A stretch of DNA of 64,000 bases from Acheta domesticus (Eukaryota; Arthropoda; Insecta; Orthoptera; Gryllidae), in the NCBI GenBank assembly GCA_031308135.1, contig JAHLJT010003656.1, forward strand, positions 74,016,698 to 74,080,697. Direction: 5' to 3'. The notes below the pieces were generated by a model. It saw only the letters and a program-made list of their open reading frames with translations. It searched no databases and was not told the origin of the DNA. Below are positions 46,646 through 58,127 of this stretch, piece by piece. The translations under genes and the position numbers were made by a program. The first letter of the stretch is position 1. Every line of letters begins with the position of its first letter.

Positions 46646-46649
46646 CGTG

Positions 46650-46850
46650 CAGTGCAGGCGCTAGGCATGGGCAGAGGGCGATTGCCCGGGGCCCCGCAGA
46701 TCAAGGGGGGCCCGATGATGGGGAAACATTATTTAAAAATTGAAAAAGAAATTAGATCTCGAGAAAATCGTTATCGTAATTTTATAAGTCGTGGTGCGGT
46801 AGTCTATTTCATAAATTTTGCAATTAATTTTTTCCTTAAATAGTTAATAT
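46650..46850 (+). mobile_element. hAT-like 5' end (GGGCAGAGGGCGATTGCCCGGGG type)
   Basis: CAGTGCAGGCGCTAGGCATG then GGCAGAGGGCGATTGCCCGG and 'ggccccgcagatc' is a recurrent hAT terminus pattern. A matching inverted end was not found downstream, so it is truncated or decayed. Confidence 0.5.
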
Positions 46851-46859
46851 AATTATTAC

Positions 46860-48370
46860 TTTATGTGGTAGGACTCTATGAAATGACAAATGTCAGACAA
46901 TCTGAAAGTTTTACAAAACAATAAATCCTTCAAATTTTCCTCCAATAAGCCTTCAAATTTTCTCCTCTTAACTCTTCCTCCTCCCAACATATTTTAACAC
47001 ACATTTTTGCAAAATGATATGTTATACATAAATTGGCACATTGTTCCCTAGGAGCCACAATGCTAGAGCGTAGGCAATGGCAAATCATTGACTTCGAGCG
47101 GAAGGAATTGAGACATTAGGAGCCATATCTCTCAATGATCTTAGTCAACCAATCATAGCGGAGACACTCCCTTCGACCTTGACACAGACATAGCGGAAAT
47201 AACTGATGCGACAAGGTAGTATGCAAACCGCAGTGTAGAGTGATGTGCCAATTGCAATATTTCATGGGAGGGGACATTTTTCGAAGAAAAACCAACGTAA
47301 GAAATGTGTAGGTGAAGTGTATTTCTGAAACGTTAACTTGTTTTAATTCAGTCTCAGCATTTGAGTATCCCCATATTGGCGTTTTTTGTTAACTTTTGAA
47401 AGGAAGAGGCTATTTTGGGTGATTGAAGACATTTTGTATAACTCAACACTATTTGTATCAAGGTTGAAATGGGACCGAAAATACTTTTAGTGGAATAAAT
47501 TTATTTTACGACCGACTACATCATCTTTCTGTTCAAATCAAGCTCAGAAAGAACATGGATACGTTTAATTCAGATGAAAAAATAAAAATTAGTAGGTAAT
47601 AGAAATATAGAGGTCTAAAACCATCGTGAATTCTGTCTAGAATAAAATGTCTCTGCCGTGATACGATACATAGAAATTCAAATTAGCCACAAACAAAAAT
47701 ACTTCTCTTGCCTGCTACCATTTTTTCAGAGAGGCACAATATAGAACTGCTCTGGAAATTTAATTTTTTTTTTCAGGCATACAATCGTTCCTACCTCCAT
47801 CACATCTTTATCTACTTCTTTGTGACATTTTTTAAATAGCAAACTGAAAGTAGTGAAGATCTGGTGTTTGGAGACCGATTAAATGATTTTGTCCACACGT
47901 ATATGTTGGGCCAGTGCATCGTGCACGACATTTTAGAATGGCGTAGCACTTTCCTTCTTTTTCCGCATTTCGGACAAAATCTCAAGACGTGTTTTGCATT
48001 TTTTCGATAGCTTCCCGTTGCAAAGGAAAAGTAAAATCGTCGTAGGCGAAGTCATGATATGAGCCGAAACTCTGGAGTCCCTACAGAGCGAAAATGAGCT
48101 ACGATCATGAAATTGACTAATTTTGCCCATAATAGGCATGAAGATAGATCCCAACGCAGAAACGCATCGAACAGGGAAAGGTGAAAGGATGATACATGTG
48201 TAACGAACTCGTTTCGTCTACTACAAGTTTGTCACAAATCCATCGAGGTTTGCACCCGCGTACTCAAGAGGTTTGTCAGCCTCGAAGGTGTAAGGACTAT
48301 TAGAGGAACGTACAGGTATTCGAAGCGTAAGGCGAGTTTCGCCTAAGTCTCGTGTGCTGTCACTGAATGG
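46860..48370. other. A+T-rich spacer with a weak inverted pair
   Basis: AATTGGCACAT at 47031 and its inverse ending at 47253 could be 11-bp termini of a 223-bp MITE, but the inverted match stops there. No gene recognised. Confidence 0.4.
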
Positions 48371-48378
48371 TGTGGTTA

Positions 48379-48612
48379 TACTTGGGTTTTTATTTCTTGG
48401 CGCATCGGGGCTTGTCTTCACGATGGAATATCTCACAGTATTTCGCGTCGTTCTCGGTCTTGCCGCTAGAAGACGCATGATCGCCTGCACTGCTCGATAC
48501 AGTCGCGAACATTCGACTCCTAGAGGCACGACCGAGAACGATGCGAAATACCGTGAGATATTCCATCGTGAAGACTAGACCCCACGCGCCAAGAAATAAA
48601 AACCCAAGTTTA
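48379..48612. mobile_element. Fold-back element with about 85-bp arms
   Basis: The left arm CTTGGGTTTTTATTTCTTGG (48381) runs to CGTTCTCGGTCTTGCC (about 48465). The right arm is its inverse, 48525-48608, with roughly one change per ten bases. The loop is about 58 bp. TA dinucleotides occur at both ends (48379-80, 48611-12). The two strands give near-identical translated frames because of the symmetry, which is not evidence for coding. Confidence 0.85.
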
Positions 48613-48619
48613 GGGCATG

Positions 48620-49685
48620 CTGTCACCGCAGGTTGCTCATTCCACTAGGTATTCCAGTCCTTTCATGATCACTCGACAATCCTTCATATATTGAAAAGCA
48701 CCGGCAAATCGCTTGACCAGGAACGGACCAGCTGCGGACACTTGACCAGGAACGAGTAGAATTTTAAAGGTGTAAGCCTCTTAGCCTGATAAGAGTATGA
48801 GCACTAGTCATAGTCATCATCAGAACTCGAATTCTGATGATATAAAAATTCTTTAAAAATGACCTATATAAAATGACTTAAAAGCAGGTGAAAATGACTT
48901 ATTTTTAAATATACTGAAATATGTGTAGGCATATGATTATTTATTCAATGAATTTTACAACTTTTAATGAAATTTATTTATATAACATTTCATTTCATAT
49001 AAAGGCTTTATTTTGGAAGGCAATGTAATTCTCAGCTCCGACCTTTTAACAGTCAGTTCTGAAAGGTCAAAGAAGTTAACCGAAGATGCGTATAATTTGG
49101 AGAGTTCGAAAACCACAGTCCATTACAGTACTGAATTTCGTCATGAACTCATAATACAATAAAAACTTCGTTTTAGTGTGCCATTGTAAATTCTTCAAAC
49201 ATTCACAAATACGAAAAGGAAAAATATGCGTAAAAATTGACCAGAAAAAAAGGACCAGAAAAAAAAACTAAAAATTGAAAGATGGCAAAAACTGACAAAA
49301 ATGTCCCTACAACTACACAATTTCTATCACCTGTATGTCGTGTTAAACATCCATTTACAAGTTAGCAACGTCTATAATGTCCCACAAAAAAGATGACATG
49401 TCATCACTATCCGAGCCCTGGTCATCATCATGATCACCATCCAGAGGTGACTCCAGGAAATCGCTCGGATGGCAGTACAGGAAAATGTACTGTCAAAGGA
49501 TAGTATAACTCAAAGAGTGCGTGATTGATGAAGGGGAGACACTCGACGAGAATACACGAGAAACATAGCAAGGGCCCATTACTAAATTACAGCCACATGG
49601 TTTGCCAACTTCAACAGGCCAAATATGGTCCTAAATGTTTTGCCTTTTTTATTTTCATTTGCCTTCCACGACCACCTTGAGGTAC
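48620..49685. other. A+T-rich spacer
   Basis: CTTGACCAGGAACG is duplicated at 48713 and 48741. Otherwise nothing recognised. Confidence 0.4.
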
Positions 49686-49689
49686 ACCT

Positions 49690-49910
49690 GAGGTTGGCGA
49701 CGCGACGGAATCGACGTGGGCGTCGCTGGTGGCGCGGCGTCGGGAAGCCACAGCGGTGCAGGCGTTCCGAGGCGGCGTCGTGGCGCTTGTGAGGAATCCG
49801 GCTGGCCAGGTCGCCCCCTCCCCCTCCCCCACCAGCCGGACCCGCGCGGACAGAAGCAGAAGCGATGTCCACCTTCGCTCGCTTTCATCAGGTCTACAGA
49901 ACAGGAGGTA
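49690..49910. other. CpG-rich block
   Basis: Dense CG words (GGCGTCGCTGGTGGCGCGGC) between A+T-rich flanks, followed by CAGGTCTAC and GAGGTACTC donor-like sites. Frames are open on both strands, but neither looks like a known protein. Could be an exon or island. Confidence 0.3.
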
Positions 49911-49959
49911 CTCCCTGTTCCCACCCGATCATTTTATTCATCGTATGAAGTGAATTGTG

Positions 49960-51080
49960 GTCAGACGACTCACAGGCTGCAGTCCCGCAGCCGAAAGCTC
50001 ACAGAAGTCGTTGACGGGCGTTTCTAAACTAGGTGTGAATTGAAATTTTTTTTCCAGAGAGAGAGAGAGGGTGAATTGTCACAATTGAAGAGTGACAATT
50101 CACCCTCTGAACGACGAACTGACCATATTTGCGTACAAAACCCAGAAAGTAAAACCGAACAATACCAATGACAAAATTTTATTTTCCAACATCCCTAAGG
50201 CGTAATGCATGATTTCAGCATTTCAAAGTGTGAAAATCCCGTATGAAACACTTAGACCAGGTGTCTCATTTGGTATTTTCACAACCAGGTGTATTGTGTC
50301 CATTACAGGGAGAAATTCATACTTTTCCTAGAGTGAACATCAAACTCTGCAACGAAGAATGATTTCCCGCATTCCCCGTTAACTCTCTGTTCCAATAGGC
50401 ATTAACAATTACGTACTTAATTGGTGATGCAGAATAAGAGGGATGATACGGCAATGGCAAATATGATGGAGTATGGAGCAGCAAAAAGGAAATGGAAAGG
50501 GAGAACCCTGAGAAAACCTGAGGCGAATAAGCTTTGCTCACCACATATTGCACTTGAATCGACTGGAATTCATCTTCAGCACGATATGAACTTGCTTCAC
50601 CATATGAACAAAAAAATGACGCTTTTGGATTGAATTGATGAAAGATGAGATGAACAGGGATGAAATGCAACACAAACAGTGCAAATAATTTTTATTAGTC
50701 ATTAAGTCATTACGCCGACATAAAGCAAATAAAGAACACGATTGAAATTTCTACACTGAGAAGGTAGTCGAAGTTTGTAACCAAGTCAATTATGTGTGTT
50801 ATCGGTCGAGCGTCATTCATTAATTTTCTAAATACCTTCTTTAAAAAAATCATAAATAAATACCTTTTCTTGCATATACGTAGCTTTTCTTGCACATGCG
50901 TACTCGTGCGCCATCTTTAGCTACAACTCATTTGTTTCCATTACTCTTAAAGGACGGGCGACTTAAAAATCCTTAACGGACGAGTGGCTTTTCGCTCCTC
51001 TGGTAGCGTTACGTCGACATAACAGCACAGTATTACGAAATAAAAAAAAAAACTTTTTCATTCCGTCATTGTTGCTTTTC
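49960..51080. other. A+T-rich spacer with perfect 17-bp hairpin
   Basis: AGAGGGTGAATTGTCAC (50066-50082) and its exact inverse (50092-50108) flank a 9-base loop next to a GA run. It is too short for a typical pre-miRNA. No gene recognised. Confidence 0.5.
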
Positions 51081-51084
51081 CTTC

Positions 51085-51335
51085 TCTACCCTTTCACGGG
51101 TGACTCGTCGAGCGTCCAGGTCGTCGTTCGCTCCCGCGACGTCGCCTGCCTGCGAGCGCGACGCGACGCGTCGCCATGGCCACTGTGTGCTCCCGCGCCC
51201 GTTATCGGAGATGTATCTCGACGTGTTGACACTGCACACAAGAGACCGGATAAGTCACGCCGCACAGCGGCGCAAGATATATCGCCCCAAAAGAAACTCC
51301 GAGCAGCTCGCTCGACGCCGCATGATTGCACCATA
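51085..51335. other. CpG-rich block
   Basis: CGACG/GCGACGCGACGCG-rich DNA of about 250 bp in A+T-rich surroundings, open on both strands. It could be an island or exon; no recognised domain. Confidence 0.3.
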
Positions 51336-51439
51336 GGAACTTCGTGTTATCATTTTAACATTGTTTTTTTAAAGGTTGTTATGCAACGATGCAATCACGA
51401 TTTTTCTCGGGGGAAGGGGTTTAGGTTTAGAGTCCAGTC

Positions 51440-51660
51440 GTCTTGATGATTTTTTTAAAAATAAATTTTCATTTATGTTGAAAGCAAACGGTTTTTGTAA
51501 TTGTTGATTCATAGTTCGTATTTAAAAATATAAGAACTTATGTTCGTAATGACTCTCGTTAGCATGAACATTAATAAAGCTATGTTTTTAATACGTATCA
51601 CTGGTTTCTGGGAGGTGGGGCTAAAACCTCATGAGCCCCTTCCCCCCTGGATGCACCCTG
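51440..51660. mobile_element. hAT-like relic, right end only
   Basis: The right end CCCCCCTGGATGCACCCTG and the preceding 'ggtttctgggaggtggggctaaaacc' resemble the right part of the 35966-36237 element. The left terminus and target duplication were not found. Confidence 0.45.
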
Positions 51661-51667
51661 GTTAGGG

Positions 51668-51715
<48 letters not shown>
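51668..51715. repeat. (ATT)n run, probable tail of minus-strand LINE
   Basis: About 16 ATT triplets. On the minus strand this is an (AAT)n run lying after the stop and about 100 bp of non-coding DNA of the LINE fragment at 51819-52013, so it is best explained as its 3' tail. Confidence 0.85.
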
Positions 51716-51716
<1 letters not shown>

Positions 51717-51818
51717 CTCTAAATCACGACTAAAGATGTTATGTGTCGGCTGAATATAAAATCTACTCCAGGTAGCAACCAGCTACCTAAGGAGCAGATC
51801 CGGTGACTATCAGTGCCT

Positions 51819-52013
51819 CTACAATACTTTACGCAAAATGTGGGCTATTCCAAATAAAGCAATTTCTTGCACTTCCCAGTCTTTTGAATTACCAGGGATT
51901 TTAGACAGGTTCTTACTCAAATTTTGCGGAACAAATCCCAGAGCTCCGATAACTATCGGGACGACCTGTGCTTTTACGCCCCACATTCGGCTGATCTCCA
52001 TTTCCAAATTCTT
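51819..52013 (-). pseudogene. LINE ORF extreme C-terminus
   Basis: A short uninterrupted minus frame containing NLEMEISRMWGVKAQ, VVPIVIGALG and ALFGIAHILRKVL then stop. This ending (VVP(I/V)VIGALG ... G(T/I)A(H/R)ILRKVL) is frequent at the C-terminus of non-LTR retrotransposon proteins in animals. Only about 64 codons survive, and the upstream part is replaced by a (TAA)n array at 52014-52055. A 3' UTR-like stretch runs to the (AAT)n tail. Assignment is from memory of the motif. Confidence 0.7.
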
Positions 52014-52017
52014 GTAA

Positions 52018-52055
<38 letters not shown>
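52014..52055. repeat. (TTA)n microsatellite
   Basis: About 13 triplets bordering the truncated 5' side of the LINE fragment, followed by a short TTTC run. Confidence 0.9.
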
Positions 52056-52056
<1 letters not shown>

Positions 52057-52059
52057 TTT

Positions 52060-53285
52060 CTTTCTTTCTCTTTAGAGCGCCTAGAGAACGTAACGGTTAA
52101 GAAATACACAGGAGCGTGGACAAGTTTCTAGAAATCTCTAGGCAGTTGGGTCAAGTACTTTAGTAGAAAATCATCCTTACTTCAGCTTTGGATTTACTTA
52201 GCATATTTTCAGTACATAAAATATGCAAGTATCTCTAGAATTGTCTATAGAATAATGGCACGTGCAATGAAAACATCAAATGAACAGAAAGAACACAAAC
52301 GCAGTGTTACGTCGTTACCCTTTCTAAGGCTAAGTCATTTTATCATGTATACAGACAGGGTTCCCCAGACACTACCCTAGTAAACGTTTCTACATGCATA
52401 TTATTCTTTCAGTTTCGCGCAGATCATGTTCTTATAACTTAAATCTTTATTGCTAAAATCATTCCATTTTAAAAGAAGTGGTATTTGCTCATCAGATCTC
52501 TTTTCGGCGCAACTGCCTAGCTTCACCGTCCGTGCTCACCGTCCGTGAAATTGTTGAACACACAGTGGTCGAGTTAGTAATAAAATATGGCCACGTAATC
52601 ACCCTCAACTCGCGTTGCCTTGAAAGGAGTTTCCCGAAATAGCTATCCCACGACAGCATTTTGTTAATTTAACAGTACCCTTTAAAAAAGAAAACAAAAT
52701 AATACACAGGAACAAAAACTACTATTGCGAAAATTCACAATAGGTTGGAATCATTTACAAGAATTGTGCAAACCACCTGAGATTACAAGAGAAGTGTAAA
52801 ATGTAGTCTCACTAAACACCTTAGACATGAAAACCTGTTAAACCATCCTTTCCTCCTGTTCAGTGCATAGCGCAATTTCCACATACATGCACACAGAAAA
52901 CGTGATGGTACGTTCTGACCAGGCAATTGTGTACTGTTGGTAGAAATTAAAAAAATCAGTACGATTGTAAAACTATCTCTTTCATGTTCAAAACACGTAA
53001 TTTGGTTGCTCGATCATGAAATTTGATAAATTGGTTCCAAGATCCTGAGGTCGCTAAGAAACACAAGTCCAGTTCAGTACGAAAAACATACCCTTTCTTC
53101 CCGCAATCCGAAAAAAATGTAGCATGAATCTTACTCTTTCTCTCTTTTTTTCGTTTCAAAGTCAAGGCCCGTGATCTGCAGTCCTCGAAACGCAAGCGCA
53201 GCTTGGAGTAGCGACAAAAACGAGCCTGCATCTTGCAGCTGCAGCTCCTGGGCGCTGAAGGTCCGCGGACGGCGCGAACGACGTT
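52060..53285. other. A+T-rich spacer
   Basis: No gene recognised. GC-rich only in its last 60 bp, just before the hAT insertion. Confidence 0.45.
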
Positions 53286-53290
53286 CCAGC

Positions 53291-53611
53291 CAGGGTTACC
53301 AACATTTATCTAGATGAAATCGGGACTCAGGTCGAAACACCAGAAAGGTGCGGGGGTCCGGGGTAAAATTTAAGGGCAACATTTTTTTGGAAAAATAACG
53401 GTAATTTTAGGCTTTTTCTTTGCCTTAAGCTTAGAATGCAAAAACTTAAAATTATTGTAAAAATCAATTTCATAAACAAAAATTAACTTTTTAAATGAAA
53501 AGTAAAATATCGGGAGAATTGCCGCCCCCGACTAGGGAAACTGCCGGGACGCGGGACAAATTCAAAAAAATCGGGACTGTCTCGACAAAATCGGGACGGT
53601 TGTCAACTCTG
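53291..53611 (-). mobile_element. hAT element relic, CAGRGTTGACAACCGTCCCG type
   Basis: On minus it starts CAGAGTTGACAACCGTCCCG then 'attttgtcgagacagtcccg', and the other end is the inverse of CAGGGTTACCAACATTTATC. Repeated GTCCCGATTTT words are typical of this widespread hAT type. Flanks gttccagc (53283-53290) and gttccaac (53612-53619) match at 7 of 8. 321 bp, non-coding. It inserted at the edge of a GC-rich block. Confidence 0.88.
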
Positions 53612-53639
53612 GTTCCAACGCTGCCTCTCGTGCCGCCGT

Positions 53640-54290
53640 CGCCAGGGGCGGCTTCAGCTGACGGGTCGAGGCGGTCGCGGCGCCAGCGCCGGCGCCTGAC
53701 ATGGCGTAACCGGCGGCGCGGCGAAGGAAGCGGCAGTGGAGGCGGTGACAATGACAGAGGCAGCACCGGTGGGTGGTGGTGGGTGGTGGTGGCAGCGAAC
53801 GGTGGAGGTGGCGAGGGTGGAGGGAGCGGCGACGGTTACGGCAGTGGAAGCTATGACGCGGAAGCGGTGAATAATGCATTTGACGGCGGTGAATGATGAT
53901 GGATGATGATGGACGGCAGGAGGCGGTGAGTGGTAATGGATTTGACGGTGGCAGTTGCAGTAGGAGTAAATGCAATGGAGATGTGATGGCGGAGACAGTT
54001 ACAGTGACGGCGTCGTAACGATATCGGTGACGATAGCGATGGCAGTGGCGGAGACTGAGGTAGTGGCGAAGGCAGTGGTGATAGCGGAAGTAGTGGATGA
54101 GGTGATGAAGGGAGTGAGGGGAGTGGTGGTGGTGGTGGTGGTGGGCTGCGGTGACCATAGCGCTGACGGTGGTGGAGGAGGTGAAGGAAGCAGAGGTGGC
54201 GGGGGAGGCGAAGGCGGCGGCGGGCGCGGCGGGAGGCTGAGGTGGCGGCGGAGGCGAAGGCCAGGGACCTCCACGCTGTTCGTACTCACA
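53640..54290. repeat. Cryptically simple GGN-rich region
   Basis: Purine/G-rich imperfect trinucleotide DNA (GGC, GGT, GGA, GAT mixtures), with a pure GGT run at about 54122-54141. The 267-codon minus frame and the plus frames are low-complexity. It begins in CpG-rich sequence at 53615-53710. Confidence 0.75.
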
Positions 54291-54299
54291 CGTGCCACT

Positions 54300-56245
54300 G
54301 CTTATGTGAGGCCGCGCGTCAAGTACAAAGGTCGCACACGAGGCACGTTGAAGCCCAGCCCACATTTGTCTACCGGCTTTGGGCCTGGAGTATAGGGATT
54401 GTTATATTCAAGAATACGCAACAGTAAATTCATAACGATTGAAACATTTACTTTTTTTCCTTTCTTCAAACTGTTCATTTATTTTTTTACGGCTTTCGAG
54501 GAAGCTACCGATCGGTTTTATGCACCCAGCACTATGATCAGATAATTATGAAAACAAAATCAAAAACAAGCAAAAAAACACATTCCAAATATTATTTTCT
54601 ATTTCTTGCAAAATAAATCGGGCGTGTGAAGGTCACGACCAAAGTAAAGGTTTTCTAGAGTTTGCAGGCTCTGCGACCAGAGAATCTGGAGAAAGGGTTT
54701 AAAAGTAAGGGTTGTATAAAGAGCTCTGGAAGACTTTATCACTGGATACCTGCACAATACAGCCATTTGGAGAAGATAGTTAAAAGTTACTGCCAAAAAT
54801 GTAGTTATATTAATTCATACTTGCTCTTCTAAAGCAAAAAAACTGATCCGTTAAAATGAAATACGAGTATATTATTCATGTTTTAAATTATCAATTGAGT
54901 GTGAAATTAAACATTCTGTATCGAAAGATCTTCGTTTCACTATCGGTTAATTTACGACTGCAATAATACACTACTACTTCCTACGTTCCAGTTAGGTGGT
55001 TTAATAAAGACTTTCGTACGTAACAAGGGTTGTCAACCCGGAAGAGAATTTATTTCACATCATTACTGAATACAAGAAACAGAATGATTCAATAAAACAT
55101 TACAAAAACCAACAAAGAATTCGCCATTCAAACATATCCCAGTCCATTGGCAAATATGTTATACAAGGCAGATTTTCCAAAGTGAATAAACATGAAATAC
55201 AATATAAATAGTAAATAAAAATAGCAAAGTTCAAATCTCGATTGTTTGATAGAAAGCATCACCGACACATTACACTTCCCTACGAAGCCCCCATCCTTTT
55301 AATCACTTCTAGCACTCGTTGCTCTAACATTCCCCGCTTCAGCTTGCGTGTGTATACCCTTCTCTGGGTTTGGAGGAGAAATAGGAGCGGAGTGAGGGGA
55401 AGTTGCTCGTGCTCACAGGGGCGCCCATGCTTCTCCGGCGGGCAAGTACTAACTCGTGCGGACGCAGTTTGAGATGCTTCAAATAAATACATTGGATTTG
55501 ACATAGGTAAATATGTTTCTAATAGTTTATCTTACTAAGGATTAAACAAAATAAGACATTAAAATTAAAAGAAAAATTGCGTATTACGTTCACGTCTACA
55601 ATGATCCAACTTTCTCAAATTGGTTTTGTGAGATAGTAGGCCTATTCGAAAAACCGACTGTCTCTAGCAATTGCTCCTTCTAATTTCTTCATCGAGGAGA
55701 CCAGAAATTATTGCGCCCATTCATCCCTGAACCATTACAGACACAAAAACAATTAAGAATAATTTGATGATTTTTACTATAAAAAATACGCAGTTCTAAG
55801 AAATGATGAAAGCCAAAATGTAACGTAAAATGTTCTACGAAATGATGAAGAGTAAATTGTTTAGCCTCTACTGTAAGAAAAGACGACAGTTTTGGAGGAG
55901 TTATGTAATTAAGTTTCTGCATCACTTACGTCTGTATGATGTTTAGGCACTGACGTGTGAACAGTAGGTGACGTACATGCACGAATAAAAACACATTTGA
56001 AAAAGTTTCGGCCTTCAGGAATAATAGCCGCATGTCTTTTCCATTCACGTAGCATAGCAGCTGAGGCCAGGGTCACTATTAATTTTAAAGCAATTAGAGT
56101 CTTCTTACACTCGTTCCCTAATGCAGACACAACTCCTGCTCTTTACGTCTCGAGCGCATAAATGGAATTCTAGTGGAGAAGTCGGAGGGTAAGATGATGG
56201 CAGAGTCCACTTCAAGTAGTTACATGTCTAGGATTCATCTCCATC
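54300..56245. other. A+T-rich spacer
   Basis: No gene recognised. A GGGTTGTCAACCC palindrome is at 55027-55039, and a GC-richer stretch at 55370-55470 contains CAGGGGCGCCCATGC, possibly a hAT end without partner. Confidence 0.45.
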
Positions 56246-56249
56246 TTCC

Positions 56250-56492
56250 ATTCCGTCTGTAGCGTGACAGAATATTGCCGGAACGGAAATTTAAACGGTT
56301 TGCTGGAGAGGGTCACAATGGTTGGTGAAATGACTCGTTTCAAGAGTTTTCTAGAGTTATCTTATTTTACGATTGTCCCTCTTTTTGAAGAGTTATATTT
56401 ACTGTCGTGTCAAGGCCGTTTGCTAACAACCACTATCACCCACGTTTAACTTAAGATTGACCTTATGGATTGGATCACACTACAGACGGAAT
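56250..56492. mobile_element. TIR element, ends ATTCCGTCTGTAGYGTGA
   Basis: The 18-bp termini ATTCCGTCTGTAGCGTGA and (inverted) ATTCCGTCTGTAGTGTGA differ at one position and enclose 243 bp. No obvious target duplication. Superfamily unknown. The 61-codon plus frame inside is unrecognised. Confidence 0.65.
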
Positions 56493-56499
56493 AAGAAAA

Positions 56500-56900
56500 A
56501 GTCGCATTACAGAAGAATGCAAATAATTCGAATTAAAAGAAATTCTACTTTTACTTTAACGTTACAATAGTACTAAATTTATTGTTTCTCGATCCTGCAA
56601 TATAAATTAATGTGTTAATTAGAAAGATTATGACTAAAATTTAATAGTTAGTAATTTTAACATATTTTTATAAATTAATACATTTGAAAATAGGTACAAC
56701 ACCTGGAAAAAAGGGACGAGGTAACGAGTCCTGTTCTCGTCAGTTTTCGGCGCCACAATGACACATTCAAACTCGTAGACAGCATCACCAATGCAAACAT
56801 TTTTTATCGGTAATCCCAAAATAGTATAGTTTCCTTTAAAAAATAGTGAAATAGTGATTCCTTTCACACACGAATCAGGTAGCTACAATCCTTAAATTTT
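56500..56900. other. A+T-rich spacer
   Basis: Nothing recognised. Confidence 0.4.
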
Positions 56901-56903
56901 TGA

Positions 56904-57585
56904 ACTGGCTTAGGTGGCTCATGTCATCAACTGCAGTGCCTCTGACCGGGGTCAGAGGGTTCGAGTCCCGACGGTGGCAATGTTTTCCACAATTGTTACA
57001 TAACTAGTTCTGGAGAAGAATTCTAGCGGCCGGCTGCTACCGACTAGAGATCCGTAGTTTTCCGTGGTTTCTCCGATCAACACTAGGCGAATATCGGAGT
57101 AGTCCCCCAACAAACGGGCCACGGACGAACTTTCGTTTTCTTACTTGTTCTATCTTCACCCCCCCCCACACACACACACACATGCACTACACTACTCTCT
57201 ACATGCCGGGATACCGGTCGGGAGCTCAGAGTCTATCCCCACTGGGACGTTGCCCTGCTCGTGGGAAGTACCTGGTTGAGGAAAAACCAGCAAGCCGACG
57301 GGTAGGTCGGCGCCTTATATCGCCATCTGGAAGAGGAAATACCACCAATTTCCGCGATAAAAATATTCACTACACTTGCTTCGATTTATTGACGGTTTCT
57401 TTCGACAGATCATCAGCTGTTACAGTGCAGTACAATCGAGAGCTTAAACGTCACTAATGTGGGTGTCATCCATGCTCCAGATTGGACGACACCGTAGCAG
57501 TTAATTTACGAGAAAATTCCCCATGTTTAAATCGAAGTATAATGACCGTAGCAGTTGACGCGCCCTAGTACACCAATCAATCAGT
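56904..57585 (+). mobile_element. tRNA-derived SINE with intact box B, interrupted by MITE C
   Basis: The head GGCTTAGGTGGCTCATGTC carries a perfect box B, GGTTCGAGTCC, at 56958-56968. The body has GGCCGGCTGCTACCGACTAG, AACAAACGGGCCACGGACGA, a CA run (57167-57182) and 'taggtcggcgcc'. The MITE at 57376-57542 interrupts it, then GTAGCAGTTGACGCGCCCTAG closes the element. It has the best-preserved box B sequence in the window. Confidence 0.93.
57376..57542. mobile_element. Palindromic MITE (copy C) in SINE 3' region
   Basis: The left part has CTTCGATTTATTGACGG and ATCATCAGCTGTTACAG. The right end is the inverse of ATACTTCGATTTAAACATGG. Its terminus resembles copy A, and its ATCAGCTGTTA block resembles copies B and D. 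Defined mainly by clean interruption of the SINE between ACTACACT and AATGACCG. Confidence 0.75.
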
Positions 57586-57599
57586 TTCACACGTTCGAA

Positions 57600-58125
57600 C
57601 GCTTGCGAACGTCAGCGGAGTTCACGAGTCCGAGGTCGAGGCGGCGCGGTGCGCGTGGCCGGCCGGGCACTTCGCCAGGTGGTGGCGCCGCCGCCGCCGC
57701 CGCCTCCACTTTCTCGCGTTGCCTAAGCTGCCCCGCTCGCGCCGGTCGGTCGCCGGCACCGCCGCCGCGGGGTCCACGGCGGATCGCGCACCGGCTGCGC
57801 ACCCCGACCGCCCCCAGGCCGCCCCCGCGCCGCCGCCGCCCACGCGCCCCCGCCCGCGCCTCGCCCCGGGTGCAAACGGCGGGGTGGCGGCGCCCGCGGC
57901 CGCCCCCGCGCCCCGCGCGACGCCCGCACGGGACGGTCACCGCCGGCAGCCTCGGGCGGCGGCGGCTGTGGAGATTGTGTTGGTGGGGGTGGAAGCGGGA
58001 CGAGGGATGGCGGCGGTGGTGTTGGGAAAGGTGGCGGGGTTGGCGGTGGAGGTGGACGCTGGGATGCGGGTGGAGCGGCAACACAAGAGGTTGCTGTGGG
58101 GCGATGGCGTCGGAGGTGGAGGGGG
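57600..58125. other. CpG island
   Basis: Very CG-dense DNA with a GCC run at 57688-57705 and many GCCGCC/CGCCCCCGCC words. Frames are open on both strands because of composition. Candidate promoter/first exon region. It grades into the GGT repeat on its right. No donor or start context stands out. Confidence 0.5.
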
Positions 58126-58127
58126 TT

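Noticed and set aside
47031..47253. MITE with AATTGGCACAT ends
   Set aside because: Only 11 inverted bases match and no target duplication is visible; could be chance in A+T-rich DNA.
48354..48626. Two opposed 74- and 78-codon frames with similar sequence
   Set aside because: The similarity is caused by the palindrome of the fold-back element.
50066..50108. Perfect 17-bp hairpin as a terminator or miRNA precursor
   Set aside because: Too short for a typical pre-miRNA, and intrinsic terminators do not apply in this context.
53562..54365. Minus frame of 267 codons
   Set aside because: It runs through a hAT terminus and cryptically simple GGN DNA. The composition is Ser/His/Pro low complexity, and no exon signals are seen.
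56904..56980. tRNA gene
   Set aside because: Box A and box B are present, but the cloverleaf is incomplete and the sequence continues into a dispersed SINE body.
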